DNA of 64,000 nt from VAZQ01 sp963816745 (lineage in GTDB: Bacteria > Pseudomonadota > Alphaproteobacteria > Rhizobiales > Xanthobacteraceae): contig CAWFLQ010000006.1 of NCBI GenBank assembly GCA_963816745.1, forward strand, positions 372,001 to 436,000, in the 5' to 3' direction. The notes below the pieces were generated by a model, which saw only the letters and a program-made list of their open reading frames with translations, did not search any database and was not told the origin of the DNA. The position numbers were made by a program, and so were the translations under genes. Positions 55,936 through 64,000 of this stretch are shown here, in pieces; the stretch's first letter is position 1, and every line of letters begins with the position of its first letter.

Positions 55936-56546
55936 TCATTCCTCGATCAGATGCCGCACGCCGGCGCGGAAATAGTCCCAGCCAGTGTACAGCGTCAGCA
56001 ACGCCGAGAGCCAGAGCAAGGTCGAGCCCGATCGGCGTCACCACCGGCACGATCACGTCGCCGGCCTCGCCGGCGATGCAGAAAGCCGACCGCGACCAGC
56101 TGCAGCGTCGTCTTCCACTTCGCGAGCTGCGTCACCGGCACGCTCACGCGCAGCTCGGCGAGATATTCGCGCAGGCCCGAGACCAGGATCTCGCGGCACA
56201 GGATGACGATCGCCGCCCACAGCGACCAGCCGCGGATGGTGCCGTCGGCCGCGAGCATCAGCAGGCACGACGCCACCAGGAGCTTGTCGGCGATCGGATC
56301 GAGCATGCGGCCGAAGGTCGATTGCTCGCCCCACTTGCGCGCGAAATAGCCGTCGAGGACGTCGGTCACCCCGGCCGCGATGAAGATGAACAGCGCGACC
56401 CAGCGCAGCCACAGCCCGCCCTGCAGGATGTCCTGCCAATACAGGCAGGCGACCACGACCGGCACGGCCACGATGCGCGCATAGGTCAGGAGGTTCGGCA
56501 CCGCGAGGGGCCGCGCCGGAAGGCGTCTGGATGTGACCGTGTTCAT
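55936..56546 (-). CDS. pgsA: CDP-diacylglycerol-glycerol-3-phosphate phosphatidyltransferase (frame-disrupted)
   Basis: The membrane enzyme that starts phosphatidylglycerol synthesis. It has LAVPNLLTYARIVAVPVVVA and the CDP-alcohol phosphotransferase motif DVLDGYFARKWGEQSTFGRM followed by LDPIADKLLVASCLLMLA (D-G-x2-A-R-x8-G-x3-D-x3-D). Single-base shifts near 56083 and 56027 break the last helices; the corrected end LIEE stops at TGA 55936-55938. It lies between uvrC and moaD, a common order in Rhizobiales. Confidence 0.92.
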
Positions 56547-56741
56547 GATCGAAAGAATACCGTTCCTGCGCCCGCGTCAAACGGGATGCCCGCGCCATCC
56601 CCATTGACTTTGCTGCCGTGCCAACGCCGACTCGGCACGAACCGCAACTACAAGCACCGATTCCGACATAAGTATGACGCCGGGCCGATTCGACACGCAT
56701 TCCGGCATGCCCGCCGGTTCCATCGCACGTGACCGGCCAGG

Positions 56742-58820
56742 TCAATCCGCGCGCTCGTGGAAGAAATCGTAGATCTTGCGCGCGGTCTCGGCGCTGATGC
56801 CCGGCACCTTGGCGAGATCGGCAAGCGCGGCGCGCTCGATCGCCTTGAGCGTTCCGAAATGGTGCAGCAGCGCGCGCTTGCGCGTCGGGCCGATGCCGGG
56901 GATTTCCTGCAGGCCGGCCTCGCGGATGTCGCGCCGGCGCCGTGCGCGGTGCGAGCCGACGGCGAAGCGATGCGCCTCGTCGCGCAGCCGCTGCACGAAA
57001 TAGAGCACCGGATCGCGCGGCTTGAGCTTGAACGGCTCGCGCCCCGGCATGAAGAAGGTCTCGCGCCCGGCATCGCGATCCGGTCCCTTGGCGATCGCCG
57101 ACGAGCGGCACATCGGTGATGCCGAGCGCCGCCAGCGTCTCGCGCGCGGCGGTGAGCTGGCCGCGGCCGCCGTCGATCAGCGACGAGATCGGGCCAAGGC
57201 GACTCCGTCGCTCGTCGTCCGCATTCGCGTCGCTGCCGTTTTCGGCGGGCGTGTCGGGCGCCGGATGTCGTCACGTGCGCTGCTCGGGCGATGGCGCGCG
57301 GCGCCTCGTCGATCAGCCGCTTGAAGCGGCGCGTCAGCACCTCGCGCATCATGCCGAAGTCGTCGCCGGGCGTGAGGTCGGCCGAGCGGATGTTGAACTT
57401 GCGGTACTGATTCTTGCTGGAAGCCCTCCGGCCCGGCGACGATCATGGCGCCGACCGCGTTGCTGCCCTGGATGTGGCTGTTGTCGTAGACCTCGATGCG
57501 CCGCGGCGGCTTGCGGCAAGCCCGAAGGTCTCGGCCAGCGCGCTCCAGCAGCTTGCGCTGCGAGGAGGTCTCGGCGAGCTTGCGCCCCAGCGCCTCGCGC
57601 GCATTGGCGAGCGCGTGATCGACCAGATCCTTCTTCTCGCCGCGCTGCGGCACGCTGACCTCGACCTTGTGGCCGCTCTTGGTGCTCAAGCGCCTCGGCC
57701 AGCAGCGCGCGCTCCTCGATCTCGTGCGAGATGAAGACGCAGCGCGGACACGGCTTGTCGTCGTAGAACTGCGCGAGGAACGCGCCGAGCACCTCGCCGG
57801 CCGCGAGCGAGCGGTCGGCCTTCGGGAAATAGGCGCGGTTGCCCCAGTTCTGGCCGGTGCGGAAGAAGAACACCTCGACGCAGGAGAAGCCGCCGTCCTG
57901 ATGCACGGCGAACACGTCGGCCTCCTCGACGCCGCGCGGATTGATGCCCTGATGCGACTGCACCGCCGAGAGCGCGGCGAGCCGGTCGCGGTAGATCGCG
58001 GCGCGCTCGAAATCGAGCGCGGCCGACGCCTTCTCCATCTCGGCCGCGAGCTCCTCCTTCACGGCGCGGCTCTTGCCCGAGAGGAACGCGTTCGCCTCGC
58101 GCACCAGCTCGGCATATTCGGCGAAGTCGATCTCGCGCGGTGCAGGGCGCCGAGCAGCGCTTGATCTGGTGCAGCAGGCACGGCCGCGTGCGGCTCTCGA
58201 AGAAGCCGTCGGAGCAGGAGCGCAGCAGGAACGCGCGCTGCAGCGCCGTGATGGTGCGGTTGACCGCCCAGACCGAGGCGAACGGGCCGTAGTAGTTGCC
58301 CGGCGCGCTTGCGCGCGCCGCGATGCTTGACGATCTGCGGCGCCCAGTGGTCGGCCGGTGATCAGGATATAGGGAAACGACTTGTCGTCGCGCAGCAGCA
58401 CGTTGAAGCGCGGGCGCAGCCGCTTGATCAGGTTGGCTTCGAGCAGCAGCGCCTCGGTCTCGGTCGCGGTCGAGACGAACTCGAGCGAGGCGGTCGCCGC
58501 GATCATGCGCTCGATGCGCGGGTCGTAGCCGGTCGGGCGCGTATAGGCGACGATGCGCTTGCGGATGTTCTTGGCCTTGCCGACATAGAGCACGTCGCCG
58601 TTGGCATCGATCATGCGGTAGACGCCGGGCGAGGCCGGCGCGAGCTTGGCATGGCGCGCGATCGCCGCGCGGCCGGCGGCAAGCGGACCAGTGCGGCGGC
58701 CGTCGCAGGCATCGACCGCAGGTCGATGGCCGTGTCCTGCTCGAGCTCGGGCAGCGTCTGCTCCTCGTCCTCCTCGACGAGCTCGGTGGTCGGATCGATG
58801 TCTTTCTTGGCGCCGTTCAT
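56742..58820 (-). CDS. uvrC: excinuclease ABC subunit C (frame-disrupted)
   Basis: UvrC makes the dual incisions in nucleotide excision repair. The GIY-YIG domain has PGVYRMIDANGDVLYVGKAK; then FNVLLRDDKSFPYILIT, the Cys-rich CLLHQIKRCSAPC, a UVR motif EMEKASAALDFERAAIYRD, the RNase H-like domain with SHEIEERALLAEAL and SHIQGSNAVGAMIV, and the C-terminal helix-hairpin-helix repeats IPGIGPTRKRALLHHFG and VPGISAETARKIYDFF. At least ten single-base shifts lie between about 57100 and 58690. The start at 58820 reads MNGAKKDIDPTTEL. Confidence 0.92.
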
Positions 58821-59111
58821 GGGCGCGAACGTAAGCGCTCGGCGCCCGAGGGACCACCCGCGCCGGGCGGCGGTGCACACCCGATTCGCGCCGGCGTGGA
58901 AGCCATCGTCGGCAGAAAGTAAATTAAGTAATTATTTACTATATCCCGAGCTTATAAAGTATTTATTGACCATATCCAAGGCTATTGAATGGCACATTCA
59001 AAGATTAAAGATGGCAAAATATTCCAAACTTTGATGTGTCTTTCTTGCACTAGACTTTAGGAAAATTAGTAATACTGTCCGCGCAAATACGGACGTATGG
59101 AGGGTGGGTTC
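58821..59111. other. AT-rich promoter region of the porin gene
   Basis: About 290 bp between the divergent uvrC and porin genes. From 58915 it is strikingly AT-rich compared with the rest (TAAATTAAGTAATTATTTAC). A possible promoter is TTGCAC near 59045 with TAATAC near 59070, spacing about 19 bp. No gene supported. Confidence 0.45.
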
Positions 59112-59793
59112 ATGAAGCGTTTCGTTGTTGCGTGCGTAGGCTTGGCGGGCCTTGCCGGCCTTTGGACTTTCGCCGGAGGGGCGGCGCACGCCGCCGACCT
59201 TCCGCCGCGCTATGGGCCGGCCCCGCGGGCGGCGTTCTACAATCCGATCTACAACTGGACCGGCTTCTATCTCGGCATCAACGGCGGCGGCGGCTGGGGT
59301 CGGTCCCAGTGGGACGGCGTCGACAAGTTCGCCACCTCGGGCGGGCTGATCGGCGGCACCATCGGTTACAACTGGCAGTTCGGCCAGGCCGTGGTCGGCA
59401 TCGAAGGCGATATCGACTGGTCCGGCATCCGCGGAAGCACGAACAACCTTTGTCCCCTCGGCTGCGAGACCCGCAACCACTGGCTCGCCACCACGCGCGG
59501 CCGCATCGGCTATGCCTTCGACCGGTTCCTGCCCTACCTCACCGCCGGGCTCGCGTTCGGCGACATCAATGCCACCACGCCGGGCTTTCCCGGCGGCAGC
59601 ATCACCACTGCGGGCTGGACCGTCGGCGGCGGCCTCGAGTTCGGCATTCTCGCCGAACGTGAGCGTGAAGGGCGAGTATCTCTATGTCGATCTCAGCGAC
59701 TTCAATTGCGGCTTCAATTGCGGGCTCGGCGCCAACGGCAACGTGTCGTTCTACACCAACGTCTTTCGCGGCGGCCTGAACGTGCGGTTCTGA
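59112..59793 (+). CDS. Omp25/Omp31-family outer-membrane beta-barrel protein (one frameshift)
   Basis: About 226 residues. The signal peptide (VVACVGLAGLAGLWTFAGGA, cleavage after AHA) is followed by ADLPPRYGPAPRAAFYNPIY, then WTGFYLGINGGGGWGRSQWD, the standard first strand of this porin family. VVGIEGDIDWSGIRGS and HWLATTRGRIGYAFDRFLPY follow, and the C-terminus ends VFRGGLNVRF with the terminal Phe required for barrel assembly. One extra C near 59650 breaks the frame before the last three strands. A strong terminator follows. Confidence 0.9.
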
Positions 59794-59817
59794 TTCCGCT
59801 CTGCCCCGCCACACGAC

Positions 59818-59847
59818 AAAGCCCCGGACCCGCGGTCCGGGGCTTTT
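59818..59847 (+). terminator. rho-independent terminator of the porin gene
   Basis: GCCCCGGACC and GGTCCGGGGC form a perfect 10-bp GC-rich stem with a 3-base loop, followed by TTTT and preceded by AAA. It begins 24 bp after the porin stop. The A/T symmetry lets it also work on the other strand. Confidence 0.9.
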
Positions 59848-59889
59848 CGTCTGCGGAAGAGGCTGGCGGAATTCGCCGTAGCCGTCGCC

Positions 59890-60001
59890 GTAGGTTGGGT
59901 CGAGTTCTTCACGAGACCCAACAGCTGCGGACCGGTGCGTTGGATCTCGCATAGCCCGCGAAGACGGGCGTAAACGCCTTATGCTGCTCGATCCAACCTA
60001 C
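59890..60001. repeat. palindromic intergenic repeat, GTAGGTTGGG family
   Basis: GTAGGTTGGGTCGAG at the left and GCTCGATCCAACCTAC at the right are inverted ends; the centre has AGCCCGCGAAGACGGGCGTAA. It lies 11 bp from the GST stop. Confidence 0.85.
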
Positions 60002-60011
60002 GAACGTCTTC

Positions 60012-60645
60012 TCACGTCGGCGGCTTGCTGGCGTTGAAGACGGGACGCGCGCGGCGAAATTGTCGAGCCACGCCACCAGGCGCGGATGATCCTTCCGCCA
60101 CGTCCCGGCGAAGCGGAAGTCGCGATAGCCGAGCGCGCAGGCGAGCGCGATCTGGCCGACCGTGGGCGGCGCGTCGAGACCCGGAGGGGCCGCCTCGACC
60201 GCGGCGAGCGCGCGGGCGACCTTGCCGGCCTGGTGATCGACCCATTTCGGCTCGTGCTTCTCGGCTGGCCGCCAGCGGCCCTCGTAGACCAGCAGGATCG
60301 AGGCATCCATCAGGCCATCGGCGAGCGCCTGGAGGCGCAGCGCGGCGAAGCGCGCCCCCGCATCCTTCGGAATGATCCGGCCGCCGCCGGCGCGATGGTC
60401 GAGATATTCCAGGATCACCCGGGAATCGAACAGCACCGTGCCGGGCTCGAGCATAGGCGGCGTCCCGCCGCCGTCATCCAACACGAGCGCCGGGATCTTG
60501 CCGAGCGGGTTCTGCTGCCGGACGGTGTCGGCCGGATCGACGGTGTCGGCGAGCTCGACCGCGATCTCGCGATCGAGGCCGAGCACATTGGCGGCGATCG
60601 TGACCTTGCGGACGAACGGCGAGGCCGGAGAGCTGCGACAGTGTC
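60012..60645 (-). CDS. glutathione S-transferase-like protein (frame-disrupted, start unclear)
   Basis: About 205 residues. The thioredoxin-fold start ASPFVRKVTIAANVLGLDRE is clear, with NPLGKIPALVLDDGG (cis-Pro) and VLFDSRVILEYLDH (glutathione-binding Asp-Ser). The C-terminal helical domain ends FNASKPPT at TGA 60012-60014. Shifts lie near 60628 and 60054. No standard start codon is found between the end of the cold-shock gene and the first conserved strand, so the true start may be hidden by a sequence error near 60630-60650. Confidence 0.8.
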
Positions 60646-60650
60646 AGCGA

Positions 60651-60866
60651 TCAGCCGGTGATCACGAGGTTGACGGCCTTCGGCCCCTTGCCCTTCTTGT
60701 CGGGCTCGACGTCGAAGGAGATGCGCTGTCCCTCGTTCAGCGACTTCAACCCGGCCCGCTCGACCGCGGTGATGTGCACGAAGACGTCGCGTCCGCCATC
60801 GTCGGGCTTGATGAAGCCGTAGCCGCGCTCGGCGTTGAAGAATTTGACCACACCTGCCATTGCCAT
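60651..60866 (-). CDS. cold-shock domain protein
   Basis: An intact 71-residue single CSD protein. It has VVKFFNAERGYGFIKPDDGG with the RNA-binding motif GYGFIKP (RNP1) and DVFVHITAVERAGL (RNP2), then KGKGPKAVNLVITG. It is an RNA chaperone for growth or cold adaptation. A leader of about 190 bp upstream has GC-rich stems. The GST-like gene follows directly on the same strand. Confidence 0.95.
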   Translation of the reverse strand: MAMAGVVKFFNAERGYGFIKPDDGGRDVFVHITAVERAGLKSLNEGQRISFDVEPDKKGKGPKAVNLVITG

Positions 60867-61059
60867 CGGGAAACTCCCTTCCCCGTGACTGCTCCGCCGT
60901 CGGCCCCCGCGGCGCGACGGCTCGGCCGGACATTCGCAATCGGGGAAAGAAAGCGGCCTTTACGGCCTCCGTCACTCCGCCGGGCCCCCACAGGAGGCGG
61001 AACGTCAAAGCCAGCACTATAGGAATAAGCTAATCCAGGGCTGTGGAGAAGTGGCGAAA

Positions 61060-61938
61060 CTACTTTTCGCCCCGTAGCCAATCGACGCGGTGGCTACCGC
61101 GCCCGTCACCCGACAGGGCGGCGGCCAGCTCCGGCAGCAGCACCGCGAGCTCGTTTTCGAGCGTCCACGGCGGATTGATCACGACCAGGCCGCAGGCGCC
61201 GAGGCGGTTCGCCTCCCGCGGGCCGCCGACGCCGAGCTCGACGCGCAGGATGGTGGATGTCGCGCTCATGCCGCCACGCCGCAGGCGCCGCGCCAACGCA
61301 TCGGGCGCTTCGCGCTCCTTGATCGGGTACCACACCAGATAGCTGCCGCTCGCCCATTTGCGGTGCGCCGCTTCGAGCGCCTGCACGAGCCGTGGAAAAT
61401 CGCCGGTGTCCTCGAACGGCGGGTCGACCAGGACCAGCCCGCGCCGCTCCTTGGGCGGCACATAGGCGTTGAGCGCGGTCCAGCCGTCGATGGCGACCGC
61501 CTTGCTGCGGCGGTCGTCATGCAGGTTGCGCGCGAGCGCGGCGGCCGCGTTCGGCTCGAGCTCGCAGGCGATGAGCCGGTCCTGCGCGCGCAGAAACGCG
61601 CGCACGAGCGCGGGCGAGCCGGGATAGGTCGTGAGGCGGCCGCCGTCGTTGAGCGCGGCCACCGCGTCGAGATAAGGGGCAAGCAGCGTGCGAGCCCCCT
61701 CCCCGATCCGGGTGCCCGTGCCGGAAAAAGCGCCGAGCAGCCGGCCGATGCCCTCACGCCATTCGCCGCTGCGGGCGGCCTCCGCACCGGCGAGGTCGTA
61801 GAGGCCCGCGCCGGCATGGGTGTCGATGACGCGGAAGGGGGCGGGCTTGGCGCGCAGGTGCACCAGGATGCGAACGAGCACCGCGTGCTTGAGGACATCG
61901 GCGAAATTGCCGGCATGAAAGGCGTGGCGATAGTTCAT
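61060..61938 (-). CDS. rlmJ: 23S rRNA (adenine2030-N6)-methyltransferase
   Basis: An intact 292-residue RlmJ. It has MNYRHAFHAGNFADVLKHAV, the hallmark opening, then FRVIDTHAGAGLYDL and the catalytic motif VLVDPPFEDTGDFPRLVQAL (DPPF), and VINPPWTLENELAVLLPEL near the end. It methylates A2030 of 23S rRNA. It stands alone, with a regulatory-looking AT-rich region upstream (61960-62100). Confidence 0.95.
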   Translation of the reverse strand: MNYRHAFHAGNFADVLKHAVLVRILVHLRAKPAPFRVIDTHAGAGLYDLAGAEAARSGEWREGIGRLLGAFSGTGTRIGEGARTLLAPYLDAVAALNDGGRLTTYPGSPALVRAFLRAQDRLIACELEPNAAAALARNLHDDRRSKAVAIDGWTALNAYVPPKERRGLVLVDPPFEDTGDFPRLVQALEAAHRKWASGSYLVWYPIKEREAPDALARRLRRGGMSATSTILRVELGVGGPREANRLGACGLVVINPPWTLENELAVLLPELAAALSGDGRGSHRVDWLRGEK

Positions 61939-62126
61939 CGGCGCAAGCTATAGCGTTTTCCGGCGAAGTGGCCTTCCGGTTCGCCGTAGAAAACGCGTCA
62001 ACGCAATAAACTGACGCAAAGCGCGAGAGTTAACGTTCGGTTAAGAGATGCGGGCGAATTCCCGTTCAACTGATCGCTAAAGTCTAGCGGCGCGCTTAGC
62101 GTGACCGTCATTTATCGACAATTAGA

Positions 62127-62366
62127 ATGGAACTCATGTGGCGCGTATTGGTAACGACGTGGATTGTCTATGGCTGCGGCCACCCGGTTCTCGACGGGTA
62201 CCGCCCGACTATCTTCGATCGGCCACTGCAGTCGTTCCATGAAAACGTGAACACCGCCGCGCAGGACGGCAAGAAGGGGCTCGCCTCGCTGACCGAGACC
62301 CCCATGCGCTATCTCAGGGGCTTCGTCACCCGCGTGGATGCGCAGATGCGCTCGGACGAAAAATAA
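62127..62366 (+). CDS. small hypothetical protein
   Basis: A 79-residue frame starting MELMWRVLVTTWIVYGCGHP, with a weak hydrophobic N-terminus and then a polar part (SFHENVNTAAQDGKKGLASL) ending MRSDEK. The AT-rich leader with a good length supports a real gene. No family recognised and no ribosome site is obvious, so this is a modest call. Confidence 0.45.
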   Translation: MELMWRVLVTTWIVYGCGHPVLDGYRPTIFDRPLQSFHENVNTAAQDGKKGLASLTETPMRYLRGFVTRVDAQMRSDEK

Positions 62367-62423
62367 CGGAATTCCGTCGCTCGGCGTGCGGCCTCGCTCC
62401 TCGATCGCCCTCGTCCCGCTGTC

Positions 62424-63146
62424 CTACCGCGTCAGCGCGGCGCTGCCCCCGCGCATCGGCGGCATGACGACCTTGTCGCGGCGACAGGCGCGGGCATCGA
62501 TCTCGGGGCACGATCGAAAACGAAAATCCTTGCCCATGCAGATGCGCACCTCGCCCAGCCGCCGGCTGTCGCAGGTCACCGCGATGGCGTCGCGCGCCAG
62601 CCCGGGGTTGGTCTGGACGAAGGCGTCCTCGACCTCGTCGGGCGTGACCATCAGCGGCTCTTTCAAGTCGAGATAGGCGTCCGGGATCTTCACCAGCGCG
62701 CGCACCTTGCGCACGTTCTCGAAATAGGCGTTCGGGTTGAGGCCCGAGCAGGTGCCGTGCTTGTCCCATTCATGAAAGATCAGCCGCGGCGACGGCATCA
62801 GATCGAGCATGGAGGAGACGATGTTGCGGTCGAGCCGCGGCGCCGGCTGCTGGCAGAACTCCGGAAAGCCTTTCTCGTATTGCGGCCACAGGCCGTGCAC
62901 GACGAATGAGTATGGGCGCCCCGCACATTGCTGCTGCGGCGGCGTCCCGCGTTCGCCGGCCGCCTCGCAGAACGACGGCGACCAGGACAGCGCCAGCACA
63001 TAAAAATCGAACTGGCCGGCCTGGTTCTGGCGCCGATCCTGCGCCGAGGCCGCGCCTGCGATACCCGCGACGCCGACCGTCACCCACACGACGACCGCAG
63101 AAAAAGCCGAGCAAAGCGACAACGCACGAGCGGCAAGGCGAACCAT
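62424..63146 (-). CDS. secreted ribonuclease T2-family protein
   Basis: An intact 240-residue exported RNase. After the signal peptide (VVWVTVGVAGIAGAASAQ) come both catalytic segments: CAS I FVVHGLWPQ and CAS II FHEWDKHGTC, with the two catalytic His and the Glu/Lys helper residues. Several Cys match family disulfides. It degrades RNA in the periplasm or outside, or the protein may act as a toxin-like nuclease; no immunity gene is adjacent. Confidence 0.93.
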   Translation of the reverse strand: MVRLAARALSLCSAFSAVVVWVTVGVAGIAGAASAQDRRQNQAGQFDFYVLALSWSPSFCEAAGERGTPPQQQCAGRPYSFVVHGLWPQYEKGFPEFCQQPAPRLDRNIVSSMLDLMPSPRLIFHEWDKHGTCSGLNPNAYFENVRKVRALVKIPDAYLDLKEPLMVTPDEVEDAFVQTNPGLARDAIAVTCDSRRLGEVRICMGKDFRFRSCPEIDARACRRDKVVMPPMRGGSAALTR

Positions 63147-63458
63147 CGATACCCCCCATCAAATACGCAACATCGAGGCTTGTAAGTCGAAGTGTCGTAG
63201 TGGCCTCAAGTCTGGTGGCTGCAAGTCAGTTCTGGTGGCTGCAAGTCTCCGAGATTACTAGACCGGAGCCGACCTGAACTAGATCGAGTTCTAAACAAGA
63301 GCGTGCCTAGTCAAGATCAAGTCTTGCGAGGATGCCGAGACCGTACCAGGGCAGCGTGAACATTTCAAGAACAAAATAGAAACAAAAGAAGTCCGGAGAT
63401 CAAACCCCGTCGCCACCCGGCCGCGAGAGCCTAGTCAATTCGCGCGCGAGCAATTCGC
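63147..63458. other. intergenic region with a short tandem duplication
   Basis: 312 bp without a supported gene. TCTGGTGGCTGCAAGTC is repeated at 63211-63227 and 63231-63247, 20 bp apart. Around 63320-63400 the sequence becomes AT-richer (GAACAAAATAGAAACAAAAG), in the 3' region of the 63459 gene. Confidence 0.5.
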
Positions 63459-63917
63459 TTACGGCTTCGCCATCTTGCAGGCAGGGTTGTAGGACCAGTT
63501 GCGATCGAGCCCCACGACGCACCACTCGACACCCCAATTGGCGCCGATCATGCCGGTGTCCTCGCCGATCGAGTAGTGGATGGGGTGCTTGCGCCCGTCG
63601 GAGACCTCGACCACGCCGCTGCAGAAGCGGCGCGGGATGGTGTTGGCGTGCCAAGCGCGGAACGCGGTCTCGCGGATCTGCTGGAAATTGAGGATCTTGA
63701 GGTCGGTGTTCCAGAAGGTGTTTTCCTTCTGATTGAAGCGTATCGAGATCTTGCTCACGACATCAGGATAATCGCACGGCGGCAGCACGCCATCGTTGCG
63801 CGGCCCCGACAGATAGAAGTTCATCTCCAGCCAGCTGGCGGCGCCGGCCGTGCCCGCCGGCAGCGCACCCAGCATCAGCGCGAGCGCGGACGACAGCATC
63901 AGGGCGCGGCCGGACAT
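63459..63917 (-). CDS. small exported protein of unknown function
   Basis: A 152-residue secreted protein. Signal peptide MSGRALMLSSALALMLGALP, cleavage near GAA. The mature chain has WLEMNFYLSGPRNDGVLPPC, SKISIRFNQKENTFWNTDLK and GEDTGMIGANWGVEWCVVGL, with four Cys that suggest two disulfides. It resembles conserved periplasmic proteins of rhizobia, but I know no function. The ATG at 63917 follows AAGGAGTCC, better than an in-frame upstream codon. Confidence 0.75.
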   Translation of the reverse strand: MSGRALMLSSALALMLGALPAGTAGAASWLEMNFYLSGPRNDGVLPPCDYPDVVSKISIRFNQKENTFWNTDLKILNFQQIRETAFRAWHANTIPRRFCSGVVEVSDGRKHPIHYSIGEDTGMIGANWGVEWCVVGLDRNWSYNPACKMAKP

Positions 63918-64000
63918 GGTCGGACTCCTTGCGAGATAGTTCGGAGGACGGTGACCTCCCACCCCGGCGGAATCAAGATGTCCACAGGACGTGACGGCAA

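Overview
The window reads as chromosome of a high-GC alphaproteobacterium of the order Hyphomicrobiales (Rhizobiales), near the Bradyrhizobium/Rhodopseudomonas/Xanthobacteraceae branch. This is inferred from gene content: UvrB with the long N-terminal extension seen in alphaproteobacteria, DUF1236 secreted proteins, a Lys-rich mini-protein, an Omp25/31-type porin, a complete aerobic CO dehydrogenase operon, and abundant palindromic intergenic repeats typical of that group. I saw no tRNA, rRNA, CRISPR array, integrase or transposase.

Layout. 0-2.3 kb: catabolic genes (cysteine hydrolase end, amidohydrolase, Bug-type solute-binding protein). 2.4-5.3 kb: uvrB. 5.3-6.0 kb: hairpin repeats and a GC-rich structured block. 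6.1-8.4 kb: small unknowns and a cupin. 8.9-10.35 kb: a BglII/BstYI-like restriction enzyme convergent with an MT-A70 DNA methyltransferase, visibly less GC-rich than its surroundings. 10.6-13.9 kb: phosphatase, cytochrome P460, small protein, GST. 14.0-22.4 kb: MHYT-LytTR regulator and coxM-S-L-D-E-F; CoxL carries AYRCSFR, the signature of form I (true) CO dehydrogenase. 22.7-25.4 kb: nitronate monooxygenase, carboxymuconolactone-decarboxylase-like protein and a divergent LysR regulator. 25.5-32.9 kb: exported DUF1236 proteins, an EamA exporter, PilZ, MFS, a MaoC pair and DUF4282. 33-36.5 kb: ychF, pth, L25 and BMFP/UbiK. 36.5-39.4 kb: IclR regulator divergent from a solute-binding protein and a metallo-beta-lactamase hydrolase. 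39.8-46.3 kb: lgt, midA-like, pgeF-like, a lipoprotein, prs, a YbjN-like protein and proC. 46.4-49.8 kb: TetR-like, EnvZ/OmpR-like two-component pair and MarR. 50-54 kb: ilvE, a class-V aminotransferase and a TetR/old-yellow-enzyme pair with tandem operators. 54-58.8 kb: a streptogramin-lyase-like protein, moaE, moaD, pgsA and uvrC. 59-64 kb: porin, GST, cold-shock protein, rlmJ, RNase T2 and small secreted unknowns.

Two window-wide patterns matter. First, many genes are broken by single-base indels, mostly insertions, and these are concentrated at 14-22 kb, 37.5-49 kb and 54-59 kb. The correct reading resumes immediately in another frame and active-site residues are kept, so unpolished sequence is more likely than gene decay. 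For such genes I give the full span and the approximate shift points. Second, an approximately 95-bp double-hairpin repeat occurs four times, three times inside or at the signal peptide of an exported protein and once at the N-terminus of a membrane transporter. Another palindrome family with GTAGGnTGGG ends sits at gene 3' ends and sometimes supplies the stop codon.

Functionally, moaD/moaE (molybdopterin synthase) can supply the cofactor core for the CO dehydrogenase. UvrB and UvrC are partners in nucleotide excision repair. ychF, pth and L25 belong to translation, and lgt handles lipoprotein maturation.
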